From: Phormidium ambiguum IAM M-71
Lineage (GTDB): Bacteria; Cyanobacteriota; Cyanobacteriia; Cyanobacteriales; Aerosakkonemataceae
Direction: 5' to 3'
Assembly: GCF_001904725.1 (NCBI RefSeq)
Contig: NZ_MRCE01000037.1
Span: forward strand, 1 to 64,000
Length of the DNA: 64,000 nucleotides
This document shows, piece by piece, positions 35,063 through 44,350 of the stretch (positions are counted from its first letter, which is position 1; the number at the start of each line of letters is the position of its first letter). The notes under the pieces were generated by a model. It saw only the letters and a list, made by a program, of their open reading frames with translations. It was not told the origin of the DNA and did no database searches. Made by a program: the position numbers and the translations under genes.

Positions 35063-35845
35063 ATGAACAAAGAACAATACCATTTAATCAAACACGGCTT
35101 TACCTTTACTTTGATATTCCTGGGCTTAATAAACTATTCCGTACTAGGATTAGCACAGCCTACTTCCCCAATTGAGCAAAGTTCTAATCAGATAAAAATT
35201 CGCTTTCAACAACAGGACTCAGACGGCTCCAGCCGAGGAAGACCAGGACGTAGGGGTGGAACAGGAAGCCGTGGCGATTGTCCTCCTGTAGACTTGCAAC
35301 TAACTGCTTTAATACCAAGTAGTAACTTGGGCTCTTTTGTGGAAGCTCATCCAACCTTATGGTTTTACATTCCCTATAAATCTAGTGAGGTAACTACCGC
35401 AGAATTTTCCTTACAAGATGAACAGAATAACGATGTTTATCGGACTAATTTTACTTTACCAAATACACCAGGAACAGTCAGTTTAAGTCTTGCACAAGCA
35501 CCACCATTAGAGATTAATAAAAAGTATCAATGGTACGTCAAAGTTTATTGCAGTCAGCAGAAATTATCTGCTCCAGTTTTTATTCGTGGATGGGTGGAAA
35601 GAGTGGCGCTTAAACCTGAACTAGCAAAGCAGTTACAAACAGCAACTACACCGCGAGAACGGGTTGCGTTTTATGCACAAAATGGCATTTGGTATTCTGC
35701 TTTAACGGAGTTGGCTAAACTTCGCATTGCCCAACCGCAAAATGCTACTGTTAATAACGATTGGGCTAGTTTATTGCGAGATGTTGGTTTGGAAAATCTA
35801 GTTCAAAAACCTGTTGCTGGAGAAGTAAATTTACATAAAAAATAA
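35063..35845 (+). CDS. DUF928 family exported protein
   Basis: 260 residues. An N-terminal signal peptide (hydrophobic FTFTLIFLGLINYSVLGLA) is followed by a low-complexity Arg/Gly linker (SSRGRPGRRGGTGSRGDC, ~50-68), then a DUF928 domain: LTALIPSSNLGSFVEAHPTL, WFYIPYKSSEV, KYQWYVKVYC, GWVERV, YAQNGIWYSALTELAKLR. DUF928 proteins are cyanobacterial, of unknown function, and frequently sit beside CHAT and TPS-type genes. The stop is 4 nt from the stop of the convergent exoprotein gene. No SD is seen before the ATG. Confidence 0.85.
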   Translation: MNKEQYHLIKHGFTFTLIFLGLINYSVLGLAQPTSPIEQSSNQIKIRFQQQDSDGSSRGRPGRRGGTGSRGDCPPVDLQLTALIPSSNLGSFVEAHPTLWFYIPYKSSEVTTAEFSLQDEQNNDVYRTNFTLPNTPGTVSLSLAQAPPLEINKKYQWYVKVYCSQQKLSAPVFIRGWVERVALKPELAKQLQTATTPRERVAFYAQNGIWYSALTELAKLRIAQPQNATVNNDWASLLRDVGLENLVQKPVAGEVNLHKK

Positions 35846-35849
35846 CCTT

Positions 35850-38480
35850 TTAAGGGCATGATGATATAGTAAACGAATTACTGTTAGTAGTAATAGAAGG
35901 TGCAGAAACTATCAGTATAATTTTACCTTCCTCGTCTCTAACCCAACCAGTTGCTTCAACAATTCCCATGTTCTTTTGGTTAGATGAAATGCTTCTTTGC
36001 ACCTCTGAATTTCTGCTTGTTTCTTGTTGAATATCACCTACCCAATCAACCAATACAGTATTATTAGGGCGTATTGGTTCGTTGGGTAAGGGTGGTAAAC
36101 CGCCGCGTCCGGTGACAGTAAATGAATTGCCTCTGTTAGCGGGACAACCTGTAACAATTAATTGGGTAGGATCTACAAAATTAACGGATAATTCTACTAA
36201 TCCAGAATTAGGGTCAATGTCAGGTGTATTGATTGTAATAATACCTTGAAGTTGGGGGTCGCCTTGTTGAGAAATAGCTGTAATGTCGCTAGTAAATAAG
36301 TTTTTTGGATCTATAAGATTGGCATTTTTGGTATTAAGTAATACCTGTAATTCGTCTCTGTTGCGTGGTACTGCGCCGAAAATAGCTTCAGCTTCGATCG
36401 CAATTTTCCCCCCTCTACTTTGTTCGGCATTAGCAGTAATATCACTGTTTTCTTGAGCAATTAAGAAACCATTATTTAGGTTGAAATTAATATTACCGCC
36501 AGTAGTATTGCTACCGGAAGCGTTGGTGGTGATCCTGCTGCGATCACGCAACTGTAAAAATCGTGCTTCTATGTTAATATCACCCCCACTTTCTCCACCT
36601 TTAGCATTAGTAGTAATACTACTGTTACGTAAGATAATTTTAGGTGATTTTAACTCGATGCTACCACCACCTCCATTAGTATCTCCTTTCACAGAACCTT
36701 GGTTAAAAAGTTTGACTTGTTCAGCAAAAACTCTAAGTGTACCTGCTTTTCCAATTCCATCATTCTGAACTGTTACTGTTGCCCCATTTCGCACAATTAA
36801 CTGTCCTGTTTCTATTTTCAAATCACCTCCATCTCCTGTAGACTTTGAATATGCTTTTGCCAACAAACCGCTTGGTATATCATGTTCTTTGCCAGCTACT
36901 ATGCCAGTTACTTCGATAGAATCGGTTGCTTTTATAGTTAAAGTTCCCGCCTTACCTTCCCCTAAAGTATCGCTGCTAATTTGCGCCCCATCTCGAACAG
37001 TTAACCGTTTCGTTTCAATAATTAAATCACCCCCATCTCCTGTAGAATTTGGCTGGGCTGAAGCACCTATGCCGCTGCTAAAAATCTTATTAGGTTGAAT
37101 ACCTACTGCTTCGATAAAATTGGTTGCTCTTACCGTCAAATTTCCCCCTTTAGCTTGCCCCAAAGCAGGGGTACTGATCTGTGCGCCATCCTGGATGATC
37201 AAAGATCCTGTTTCAATGGTTAGATTACCCCCTTCACCTGTCGAATTAGGGTAGGTAACGACATACAAGGCAGAAGCAATGTCTGTTGAACCCAGAGGCC
37301 AGGTAGCAATCAAACGTACTGAATCACTTGCTTTGACTGTTAAACTTCCTGATTTTCCTGCCCCAGAAGTAAGAGTAATTACCTGTGCCCCATTCTGAAG
37401 AAGTAATTGTCCTGTTTCAATAATTACATCTGCTCCATTGCCTGTGGCTTTTGGTTCGACTTGACTAGTCAAACGGCTGGGAAATTTTCCATCTTTTCCA
37501 AAGTTCCTAAGTTCAACTGATTCTGTTGCACCTATTTTCAGCGTTCCACCTGAATTACTACCAACAGTGACAGACAAAATTGCCGATCCTTCGCTAATGG
37601 TAACGTGCCGTCCCTGAACTTGGACACTTCCACCTCCACTACCGCTAACATCTACTGATGCTGCTTGCTTAAGACTGATATTTTGAAAACTCTTGACTTT
37701 CTCATAACCCAACTGCCAAATAGTATTAATTGGTGTGAGGGTAACAAAACTCCCTGGTGTCACACTTCCTAATTCAATTAATCCATTTTCAGCCGTTAGA
37801 TTTCCCCCTACTAATGTTATGTCACCACCTACTAATGCTAAGGTTTTATTTGATGGCACGGCTAGACCGATCGGCCTATTATTTATAATATTTTCCTGTG
37901 CAATATTTATACTCAAATTGTTACCTATACCCTGTACGATTATTGAGGCATTTTGATTCTGATTGTTAGCTGCAAATTGCAAACCAATAGGTACATTGAT
38001 AGTTAACAAAGGTGAATTTTGTGGATTAGTAGCACTAAACTCTATGCCATCAGCAAACCTAATGCTACTTGCTGTACTTGCTATAAATGAACCGCCAATA
38101 TTTAACTGTGCATTCTGCCCAAAAATAATGCCATTGGGATTAATCAAAAATAAATTAGCTGTGCCATTAGCACGAATTAACCCATCAATATTAGAAATTG
38201 AGCTACCTGTCACTCGGCTGAAAATATTTTGAATATTGTTAACATTATTGAAAACTGCGCTGCTATCAGTAGGAATGGAAAAGGATTTAAAGCTGTGAAA
38301 TAGATTTGTTCCTGCGGTAGTTCCTCCTTCAATAATACTGATATTTCCCTGTTGAATAACTGTAGAATTAATTGGCAATGTAGCATCGGGAACAATTTGT
38401 GCTGTTATTGGGTTGGAACTGTATAAAAAAAACACTGTGCTACCATTGAAAAGCCAGAATGGACATAAACGCAATTTCAT
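35850..38480 (-). CDS. TPS-type exoprotein (filamentous haemagglutinin N-terminal domain)
   Basis: 876 residues. A signal peptide ending ITA-Q is followed by the TPS secretion domain (~30-260): IIEGGTTAGTNLFHSFKSFS, NVNNIQNIFSRVTG, NANGxIRANG-like loop and LFLINPNGIIFGQNAQLNIG. The middle is a repetitive beta-helix with many TGDGGDLxIET / SVRLxA repeats (~300-600). The C-terminal part has LIVTGCPANRGNSFTVTGRG and LPNEPIRPNNTVLVDWVGDI, also present in the paralogue at 44.3 kb. Such proteins are secreted through a TpsB outer-membrane pore, but no TpsB gene is in the window. Probably a surface or matrix protein. Confidence 0.85.
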   Translation of the reverse strand: MKLRLCPFWLFNGSTVFFLYSSNPITAQIVPDATLPINSTVIQQGNISIIEGGTTAGTNLFHSFKSFSIPTDSSAVFNNVNNIQNIFSRVTGSSISNIDGLIRANGTANLFLINPNGIIFGQNAQLNIGGSFIASTASSIRFADGIEFSATNPQNSPLLTINVPIGLQFAANNQNQNASIIVQGIGNNLSINIAQENIINNRPIGLAVPSNKTLALVGGDITLVGGNLTAENGLIELGSVTPGSFVTLTPINTIWQLGYEKVKSFQNISLKQAASVDVSGSGGGSVQVQGRHVTISEGSAILSVTVGSNSGGTLKIGATESVELRNFGKDGKFPSRLTSQVEPKATGNGADVIIETGQLLLQNGAQVITLTSGAGKSGSLTVKASDSVRLIATWPLGSTDIASALYVVTYPNSTGEGGNLTIETGSLIIQDGAQISTPALGQAKGGNLTVRATNFIEAVGIQPNKIFSSGIGASAQPNSTGDGGDLIIETKRLTVRDGAQISSDTLGEGKAGTLTIKATDSIEVTGIVAGKEHDIPSGLLAKAYSKSTGDGGDLKIETGQLIVRNGATVTVQNDGIGKAGTLRVFAEQVKLFNQGSVKGDTNGGGGSIELKSPKIILRNSSITTNAKGGESGGDINIEARFLQLRDRSRITTNASGSNTTGGNINFNLNNGFLIAQENSDITANAEQSRGGKIAIEAEAIFGAVPRNRDELQVLLNTKNANLIDPKNLFTSDITAISQQGDPQLQGIITINTPDIDPNSGLVELSVNFVDPTQLIVTGCPANRGNSFTVTGRGGLPPLPNEPIRPNNTVLVDWVGDIQQETSRNSEVQRSISSNQKNMGIVEATGWVRDEEGKIILIVSAPSITTNSNSFTISSCP

Positions 38481-38915
38481 TTAGATGCACCCTTAAGCTT
38501 TTTTAATGTTTTTAGTATACAGAAAAATTTGGATTAGTTGAGCGATCGCATAAGGCAAACATGACTAGTATAATTTACAAGGTAAATGGCTCGTGTCTTG
38601 CTTGTTTAGAAACTAAGTGCTCAATCCGTTATCAGGTAAAAGTTTTAGATTTTACTTTGCGACTGGTGTTAGCGCAAGCTATTTCTTGGCCTATATCTTA
38701 CAAATAATAAAAAGGCCGTTACTTGTTACAGCAACGTCCTTTTTTAGGAACTTTATCCTTAGTAGAGTCGATAGGTAGCCTGAGTTTTGAGACTTTGCTA
38801 ACCCTTGGTAAACCTGCTAATTTTGTAATCGCAGTTCAGTCTACTAGAGAGGTCTTTAGGAGAGTTTAGCCCAAATCTAGCGAGTATACTAGTTTTTGGT
38901 CTGTACCCAATACTA
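38481..38915. other. intergenic region
   Basis: Carries the upstream region of the exoprotein gene and a terminator (38708-38747) for the small-peptide gene to its right. No further gene is supported; the alternative frame at 38798-39073 is a shadow of the peptide gene. Confidence 0.4.
38708..38747 (-). terminator. terminator downstream of the small exported peptide gene
   Basis: On the minus strand AAAAAAGG-A-CGTT pairs with AACG-G-CCTTTTT, with one mismatch in the stem and a T-run after it. It is located 170 bp after the stop of the small peptide gene. Confidence 0.6.
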
Positions 38916-39092
38916 TTAGGGCCGACACCGCCAGCATCCCCATTCAGTATCGGTGCTAACAGTGGAATGATTGGAGTTGCCTGGATCTGTAGTAGCTTTG
39001 GCTGGATTGTTAATCCAAACGATTGTGGATACTCCTGCCGCGCAAATCGCAGCAGACACAATGGCAGATCCAAGGATTTTATGGACAGACAT
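38916..39092 (-). CDS. small exported peptide with CxxC-like tail
   Basis: 58 residues from the ATG at 39092, chosen because AAGGAGAC lies 7 nt upstream. A hydrophobic N-terminal segment (ILGSAIVSAAICAAGVSTIV, ~6-25) could be a signal peptide or a membrane anchor, with NPAKA-TT a possible cleavage site. The rest is short and polar (DPGNSNHSTVSTDTE) and ends WGCWRCRP, two Trp and two Cys in eight residues. I do not recognise the family. It is preceded by a copy of the shared bipartite motif (39139-39182), grouping it with the export genes at 50-63 kb. Confidence 0.65.
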   Translation of the reverse strand: MSVHKILGSAIVSAAICAAGVSTIVWINNPAKATTDPGNSNHSTVSTDTEWGCWRCRP

Positions 39093-39138
39093 ATTAATAG
39101 TCTCCTTCACGTTGATTTGGTTGAGTTAAGAGTAAAGA

Positions 39139-39182
39139 CTCTTCTACTTATCTAATGGGTAAGAGTGCTATCTCTTTATGCA
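39139..39182 (-). promoter_or_regulatory. shared bipartite motif, copy G (before small exported peptide)
   Basis: Minus strand: TGCATAAA (39182-39175), 14 nt, ACCCATTAGATAAG then TAGAAGAG. It matches the consensus at all key positions. Right after it AAGAGT-CTTT-ACTCTT (39143-39128) forms a hairpin. The start codon is 46 nt further. Confidence 0.7.
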
Positions 39183-39280
39183 GTTTCTTGGTGCTTGTTA
39201 TTGTTTTACGGTCATATACTCTGCTGTGGTTAACTGAGTATTGCCTCAATGGAATGGGTTTATGCGATCGCTCTACAACT

Positions 39281-40699
39281 TCAATAAAATCTTCTATACC
39301 CATGCCAAGGGCTAACTTCTAGGATACCTTCCTTGGTAAACACTACCTTAAAATGAACAAGTGGTTCATTTGTTTTTACCCACTTTGCCACCAGCTTATA
39401 AAGTAAATCATTTAAGGTCGCTTGCTCAATAGGCTGGTCACTTCCTAAATTAGTACTTATCTCTGAAGTGATAAATTTATAACCTACAATTGTTCCATCA
39501 GTGGCTACACCGACTCGGTAAATTAAGTCTTTTTCTAGCCGACTTCTCTGAAGCCAAGTAGAATTAATTTTGTTGTAAATTTTCCGATTTAAATCATAGA
39601 GTTGAGTATGATTAGTAATTTCTGGTTGTCGAATAAGAACCGATGCTAATTCTGAAACTGAAGATAATAATTGAGTATTTATGCCTTTCGATAGTTGCCA
39701 AATTTTAACAGTTTCATCGGAACTACCACTAACAAAAGTATTATTTTTGGAGTGAAAAGCTACAGACCAAACTGCTTTATGATGACCTACAAGACTATCT
39801 AATAACTCCGAATTTTGGACATCCCATAATTTAATCTTTTGGTCATAACTGCCACTGGCTAAAATCTTTCCATTAGGACTAAAAGCTACAGACAAAACAG
39901 CGCCATTATGTCCAGTTAATGTGTTGATTAACTGCCCAGTTTGGATATTCCATAACTTGATAGTTTTATCGTAGCTACTACTAGCTAAAATTTTTCCACC
40001 TGGCTTGAAAGCTAAACACGAAATTGCCTGTTGATGTGCTGCAAGAGGAATTTTTAATTTTCCTGTCTGCAATTCCCAAATCATTATTTTTCCGTTTTTT
40101 GTGCCACTAGCAAGAAGTTCTCCGCCTGGACTAATAGCAACTTTTTTTACTGGACTAGAATGATTTAAAGTACGTATTTCTTTCCCTGTCTCTAGATTCC
40201 ACAATTTAACATTCTTATCCCAACTACCGCTAGCTAGAATTTTGCCATCTGGACTAATAGTGACAGATTCAATATTGTCTGAATGTCCTGTAATAGTGCG
40301 AATTAATTCACCTGTTTGTAAATTCCACAACTTAATTCGATTATCCCAACTACCACTTGCTAAAATCTGATCATTAGTACTAATAGAAAGAGATTGTACT
40401 GCATCAGCGTGAGCTTGGATAGTGCGAATTAATTGACCTGTGTCGAGATGCCAAATTTGTATTTTACCCTGATAAGTACTGTTAACTAGAATTTTTCCAT
40501 CTGGGCTAATTGCTATTGCATAAACCCAACCGGAATTACCTTTAAGAGTGTTGCTAATTTGAGCTTTTCGGGAAGATTGAGAAGCTGGTGGTAGTGTTGT
40601 TGACGAGATAAATTTTGATGTGATAAGTGCGATCGCTATTCCTACGGTAGAAACTAAGAAAGCAACTAAAACATTCCTAGAGATTGGCTTTGCCACCAT
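39281..40699 (-). CDS. membrane-anchored seven-bladed WD40 protein
   Basis: Start at the ATG at 40699, with AAGGAGAAAC upstream; the frame extends to 40750. About 472 residues. A single N-terminal membrane helix (VLVAFLVSTVGIAIALITS) is followed by seven WD40 repeats (~55-345; for example TGHSDNIESVTISPDGKILA with SGSWDKNVKLWNLETG), enough for one closed propeller. A C-terminal ~110-residue domain ends VHFKVVFTKEGILEVSPWHG. The propeller probably faces the periplasm or lumen as a scaffold. It is downstream of the ferric-reductase-like gene (105-bp gap), possibly co-transcribed. Confidence 0.88.
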   Translation of the reverse strand: MVAKPISRNVLVAFLVSTVGIAIALITSKFISSTTLPPASQSSRKAQISNTLKGNSGWVYAIAISPDGKILVNSTYQGKIQIWHLDTGQLIRTIQAHADAVQSLSISTNDQILASGSWDNRIKLWNLQTGELIRTITGHSDNIESVTISPDGKILASGSWDKNVKLWNLETGKEIRTLNHSSPVKKVAISPGGELLASGTKNGKIMIWELQTGKLKIPLAAHQQAISCLAFKPGGKILASSSYDKTIKLWNIQTGQLINTLTGHNGAVLSVAFSPNGKILASGSYDQKIKLWDVQNSELLDSLVGHHKAVWSVAFHSKNNTFVSGSSDETVKIWQLSKGINTQLLSSVSELASVLIRQPEITNHTQLYDLNRKIYNKINSTWLQRSRLEKDLIYRVGVATDGTIVGYKFITSEISTNLGSDQPIEQATLNDLLYKLVAKWVKTNEPLVHFKVVFTKEGILEVSPWHGYRRFY

Positions 40700-40804
40700 A
40701 AAAGTTTCTCCTTGATTCTCATTTAGCTGACACAAGTTTGTAACTGACAACTCAAAATTTCAAACTTAGTAGTCAGTGAGTGAAATTAAAAAATTAATCA
40801 GACA

Positions 40805-41371
40805 CTATTTAGCAGATTTTAATAACGACTGGGTTTCCTCTGCGTTCTTCCGGTTTTTTTGTTGCTTCTGTCGAAATTCAATGCCCAGACGGATCAGAAA
40901 TAAAACTGTTATTGTCGTGAGTGCTATAATTCCGAATGGTGTTAAGTAAGTCCATTTACCTGACATTTTATCCCAAATATGCCAGGGGAGAAGAAACATT
41001 GCTAAATAGGTTAGTTTATGCAATTGCTTCCAATTTTTCTTGAGTTTTTTGATACTCCAATCATTTGAAGTTAGAGTCAGAATCAGGAAAATTGCGAAAG
41101 TAGTTAATCCTTGGAAATAAATCCAAGATGTTTTGAGATCCAACCAATCAATATCTCTTTGTTGAATTAAAAGAAAACTATGACCACTAGCTAAAGCAAA
41201 AGCCAAAATTCCAATCTGACGACGCTGTTTGAGCAAAATTTGAAGAATGCCAGTACTTTTTAAACGAGGAAAAACGATTCTGAGAATTGTGGGAAGTAAT
41301 GTGACAATGTAGCTAACCACTGCTAGGAAACCCAGCGTGTGAGGTAACAATGGCTGATCCATTATTATCAT
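40805..41371 (-). CDS. ferric-reductase-like transmembrane haem protein
   Basis: 188 residues, with AGGAGACTC before the ATG. Five or so membrane helices: ~10-33, ~50-69, ~84-102, ~120-131 and ~140-162. Conserved histidines sit at the helix positions expected for haem ligation (ASGHSFLL, QLHKLTYLA, LPWHIWDK). It resembles the membrane domain of ferric reductase/MsrQ-YedZ-type proteins and lacks a flavin or NADPH domain, so it would need a partner for electron input. It is preceded by a copy of the shared motif (41403-41445). Confidence 0.8.
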   Translation of the reverse strand: MIIMDQPLLPHTLGFLAVVSYIVTLLPTILRIVFPRLKSTGILQILLKQRRQIGILAFALASGHSFLLIQQRDIDWLDLKTSWIYFQGLTTFAIFLILTLTSNDWSIKKLKKNWKQLHKLTYLAMFLLPWHIWDKMSGKWTYLTPFGIIALTTITVLFLIRLGIEFRQKQQKNRKNAEETQSLLKSAK

Positions 41372-41402
41372 GATGAGTCTCCTATTTTCTATTTTGAGTT
41401 AA

Positions 41403-41445
41403 CTCTCTATTCATTTAATGGGTGCAGCCTAACTTGATTTATGCA
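41403..41445 (-). promoter_or_regulatory. shared bipartite motif, copy F (before ferric-reductase-like gene)
   Basis: Minus strand: TGCATAAA (41445-41438), 14 nt, ACCCATTAAATGAATAGAGAG. The second box differs from consensus at two or three positions. GAGTTAACTC (41396-41405) at its end is a palindrome. The start codon is ~32 nt beyond. Confidence 0.65.
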
Positions 41446-41449
41446 ATAA

Positions 41450-44167
41450 CTACAGCCAATTACCCACTAAAACGTAAGGTGCCCAGAAATAAGGGATTTC
41501 ATACTCAGCTAATAAAGTGAGTTGTGCGCGACGTAGTGCTTCGGCTTTAGTTACTTGGGCGTTAGCTAATTCCTGGTAAAATTGGCTCATCAATTCAGCG
41601 GTCGATCGATCGTCCACTGACCACAATGTTGCTAGTGTACTCCTTGCCCCCGCACGCACAGCTATTCCAGCCAATCCTAAAGCCGCCCGTCTGTCACCCG
41701 CAGCTGTTTGACAAGCACTTAAAACTAGTAGTTCGATCGCTCTTGACTCACTAGGATCGCGCAGCCGCAGTAAATTATCAAATTTTCTTACTTTTAAAAG
41801 TTCGTTCCAAGTGAGAATAAAAGTCTGATCGGCGTTAGAAGAAAACTGACCATGAGTTGCCAAATGAACTACCGAAAAGGGAACTGAGTTGATCTGGTTT
41901 TTTAGGTCGCTTTCAGTGAAAGTCTGATTAATAAGTTGTTGACTGCGAGGTACTTCAGATTTAATCTCCTGCAATTCCAGTTTGACATTTTCTAAAGGAG
42001 TAAACTTTTTCCCTTCAATTTGCCGTTCTTCACTCACCCCGCCAATTAAAGCATATAGTTTTCCCCGTTCCAAAGGTTTTGGGTCAACAAGTTGTAACCC
42101 TGGAGCCACAGCAATAGCATATTTTTGAATCAAATATTTTTGGCTTTTATTATCGTATAAAACCGCCATTGGAATATTCCGTAAGTAACCATCTAGGACG
42201 AATACTAAAGTTTTTATTTGCTTTTTTCCTAATTCATTGATCGTCGGTTCGATTAACCAGCTATACACCTGTCCCGATAATTTTTTTACCTGATTAATTT
42301 GATCTGGTTCTTTTAAGTATTGTTGTAGTTTTTCCAAGGTGCTTTCAAGTTCACTTTGGGATTTATAAGTTGTAAAATGGCGCAGTTCACTATCATTTGG
42401 CAATTTTAAGATAATTTCTAAACGATCGGGCAAAATAATTGGATAGAGAACGGCTACTGTTGGGTCATTTTTATCAACTATTTCATCGATTTGTTGAGGT
42501 TTAGCTTGTAAACAAGCCTCTCGGAAAAAATTTTCTAATTCACTTAATTGTAATGCTTCAATTACATCACGAGCTTGCTTTAAGTTCTTTTGATTAATTA
42601 GATTATTATTATCAGATTTTAGCAGTAAATTAACTAATTGCCGATAAACGGGTTCGACATTATCTCGAAAGGAAAACTGAATATCGGGATTGAGTGCTAC
42701 TAAGTCACTGCGTAAAGATTTGAGGGTGTTTACTGCTTCGGTGTAAGATGCGATCGCACTTCTAACATCCCCCTTACTTTTCAATATATATCCTAACTGC
42801 CATTGCCACAAATAAGCAATATCTTCTGCTTTAATTTCTTGCGCTAATATCAGAGCTTTCTGGGTAGTTTCCTCAGCATAATTAAAGTTTTGATTCTCCA
42901 AGTAAAGTCCACCCAATGCACCAAGAGCATAAGCTTCCAAACGACGATCTTTAATACTATTTGCTCGTTGAATAGCAACTGCATAATTCTGAGCGATTTC
43001 TTTCCACGCAGGTACGTCAGCGCCAGTAGCTTGCTTGAAACATATAAGTTTTTGAGCTAAGTTAATTTGAGCAGAAATAGTCGAATGAGATAAAGGAACT
43101 TTAGATAATTTTGATTGAATTTCAGCCGATAAATTTTGGGCTTCTAGCCATTTGTTGAGTTGAATTAATACACTTAAATAATTTAGTTGTGCTTGAGTTT
43201 TTGTCAATATTGAAGTAGAATAATTAACAGCTTGTTCGTAAGATTGAGCAGCTTGCTGATAAAATTTTAAAGCATCACCAGAAGCGGGTCTATTAATGCA
43301 GCCTAATGGGGTAGACTGTTCTTGAGGTATATTGTTTTCGGTTGTTACCGATCGCTTTCCTAAAGCTACTTGAGTATTTCCTAAACTAAGCAGAGTAGCA
43401 CTTATTTCTGTAGTAGATTTCAAGTTTTCTGCAATATTTTTACTTTGCTGCAAAAGTTTGAGAGATTTATCTAAATCACCAATTAATTGCAGCACATCAC
43501 CAAGACTACGCAAAGCGGTTGCTTTAGTAATAGAATCTGGTTGGGTTTCAAGGATTTGATTAACTTGTTCTAAAGTTGTTCTTGCTTGACGGTACATTCC
43601 CAAAGCTTGCTGTGCTTGAGCTATGTTTATCTGGCTACGGATTTGACCAATTTTATCATTGATGCGATCGTAAATATTATCGGTTTGTTTCCAACTTTCT
43701 AAAGCTTGTTGAGCTTTTCCTAATTCTAATTGTAAATTGCCTTGAATATCTAAGGTTTGAACTAAAACGAATTCTGAGTTCTGAGCTTTAAGTTCTAAAT
43801 TGGTTAATAGTTTTAAGCTTTCGGTAATATAAGAGTAGGCTTTTTCTAATTGTCCTAGTTGTTTGAAGGTGAGGGATAGATTGCTTAGGGCGATCGCCTC
43901 TCCCAATTTATCACCTTTAGCTCGAAAAGCCTCTACTGCTTGCTGCAAAACCGTTACTGCTTCAGTAAAATTTCCCACATCGTAAAGTTTTCGACTTTGT
44001 TCAATTAACACTTGAGGATTTGCTTGGCTTTGAATAAATTGAGGAAAAGCTGGAATTTCAATCAATCCACAAGCGATAAAAAATGCAACTATAAAAGTTA
44101 GTATTACTTTTTTAGTTTGGCGACGATGGCAACCGCTATTCCGAAAAAACTTAAAAATGTTTTTCAT
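41450..44167 (-). CDS. TPR-CHAT protein
   Basis: 905 residues. An N-terminal membrane helix or signal (VILTFIVAFFIACGLIEIP, ~21-39) is followed by TPR repeats over ~50-530 (for example IALSNLSLTFKQLGQLEKAY, YNVGNFTEAV-like units) and a C-terminal CHAT domain (~590-905) with His ~772 (VVHLATHGQF) and Cys ~817 (LLVLSACQTAAGDRRAALGL), followed by ARSTLATLWSVDD and MSQFYQEL. CHAT domains are caspase-like peptidase folds; this one has both catalytic residues. Its stop lies immediately before motif copy F. Confidence 0.9.
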   Translation of the reverse strand: MKNIFKFFRNSGCHRRQTKKVILTFIVAFFIACGLIEIPAFPQFIQSQANPQVLIEQSRKLYDVGNFTEAVTVLQQAVEAFRAKGDKLGEAIALSNLSLTFKQLGQLEKAYSYITESLKLLTNLELKAQNSEFVLVQTLDIQGNLQLELGKAQQALESWKQTDNIYDRINDKIGQIRSQINIAQAQQALGMYRQARTTLEQVNQILETQPDSITKATALRSLGDVLQLIGDLDKSLKLLQQSKNIAENLKSTTEISATLLSLGNTQVALGKRSVTTENNIPQEQSTPLGCINRPASGDALKFYQQAAQSYEQAVNYSTSILTKTQAQLNYLSVLIQLNKWLEAQNLSAEIQSKLSKVPLSHSTISAQINLAQKLICFKQATGADVPAWKEIAQNYAVAIQRANSIKDRRLEAYALGALGGLYLENQNFNYAEETTQKALILAQEIKAEDIAYLWQWQLGYILKSKGDVRSAIASYTEAVNTLKSLRSDLVALNPDIQFSFRDNVEPVYRQLVNLLLKSDNNNLINQKNLKQARDVIEALQLSELENFFREACLQAKPQQIDEIVDKNDPTVAVLYPIILPDRLEIILKLPNDSELRHFTTYKSQSELESTLEKLQQYLKEPDQINQVKKLSGQVYSWLIEPTINELGKKQIKTLVFVLDGYLRNIPMAVLYDNKSQKYLIQKYAIAVAPGLQLVDPKPLERGKLYALIGGVSEERQIEGKKFTPLENVKLELQEIKSEVPRSQQLINQTFTESDLKNQINSVPFSVVHLATHGQFSSNADQTFILTWNELLKVRKFDNLLRLRDPSESRAIELLVLSACQTAAGDRRAALGLAGIAVRAGARSTLATLWSVDDRSTAELMSQFYQELANAQVTKAEALRRAQLTLLAEYEIPYFWAPYVLVGNWL

Positions 44168-44194
44168 TTTTCAAAGAACTTTCAAATATTTTTT

Positions 44195-44310
44195 AGCGTA
44201 GGGGCGAAGCATACCCTTCGGGAACTGCTACGCAGAACGGGCGACAATTTATTGTACAAATTGCACAAAACCCAAGATTTTTTGCTCGAATGCTTCGCCC
44301 TGCCGGGGGT
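44195..44310. repeat. GC-rich interspersed repeats upstream of the TPR-CHAT gene
   Basis: Stretches such as GCGTAGGGGCGAAGCATACC, CTTCGGGAACTGCTACGCAG and GCTTCGCCCTGCCGGGGG are of the palindromic repeat type found between cyanobacterial genes. No gene seen. Confidence 0.45.
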
Positions 44311-44350
44311 CTGTACAACAACTCACTAGAAAATTAATTTATTTTAGCCA

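Noticed and set aside
38798-39073. A 91-codon minus-strand ORF overlapping the small exported peptide gene
   Set aside because: It has no ribosome-binding site and no signal pattern, and it overlaps the frame with AAGGAGAC and a clear hydrophobic leader.
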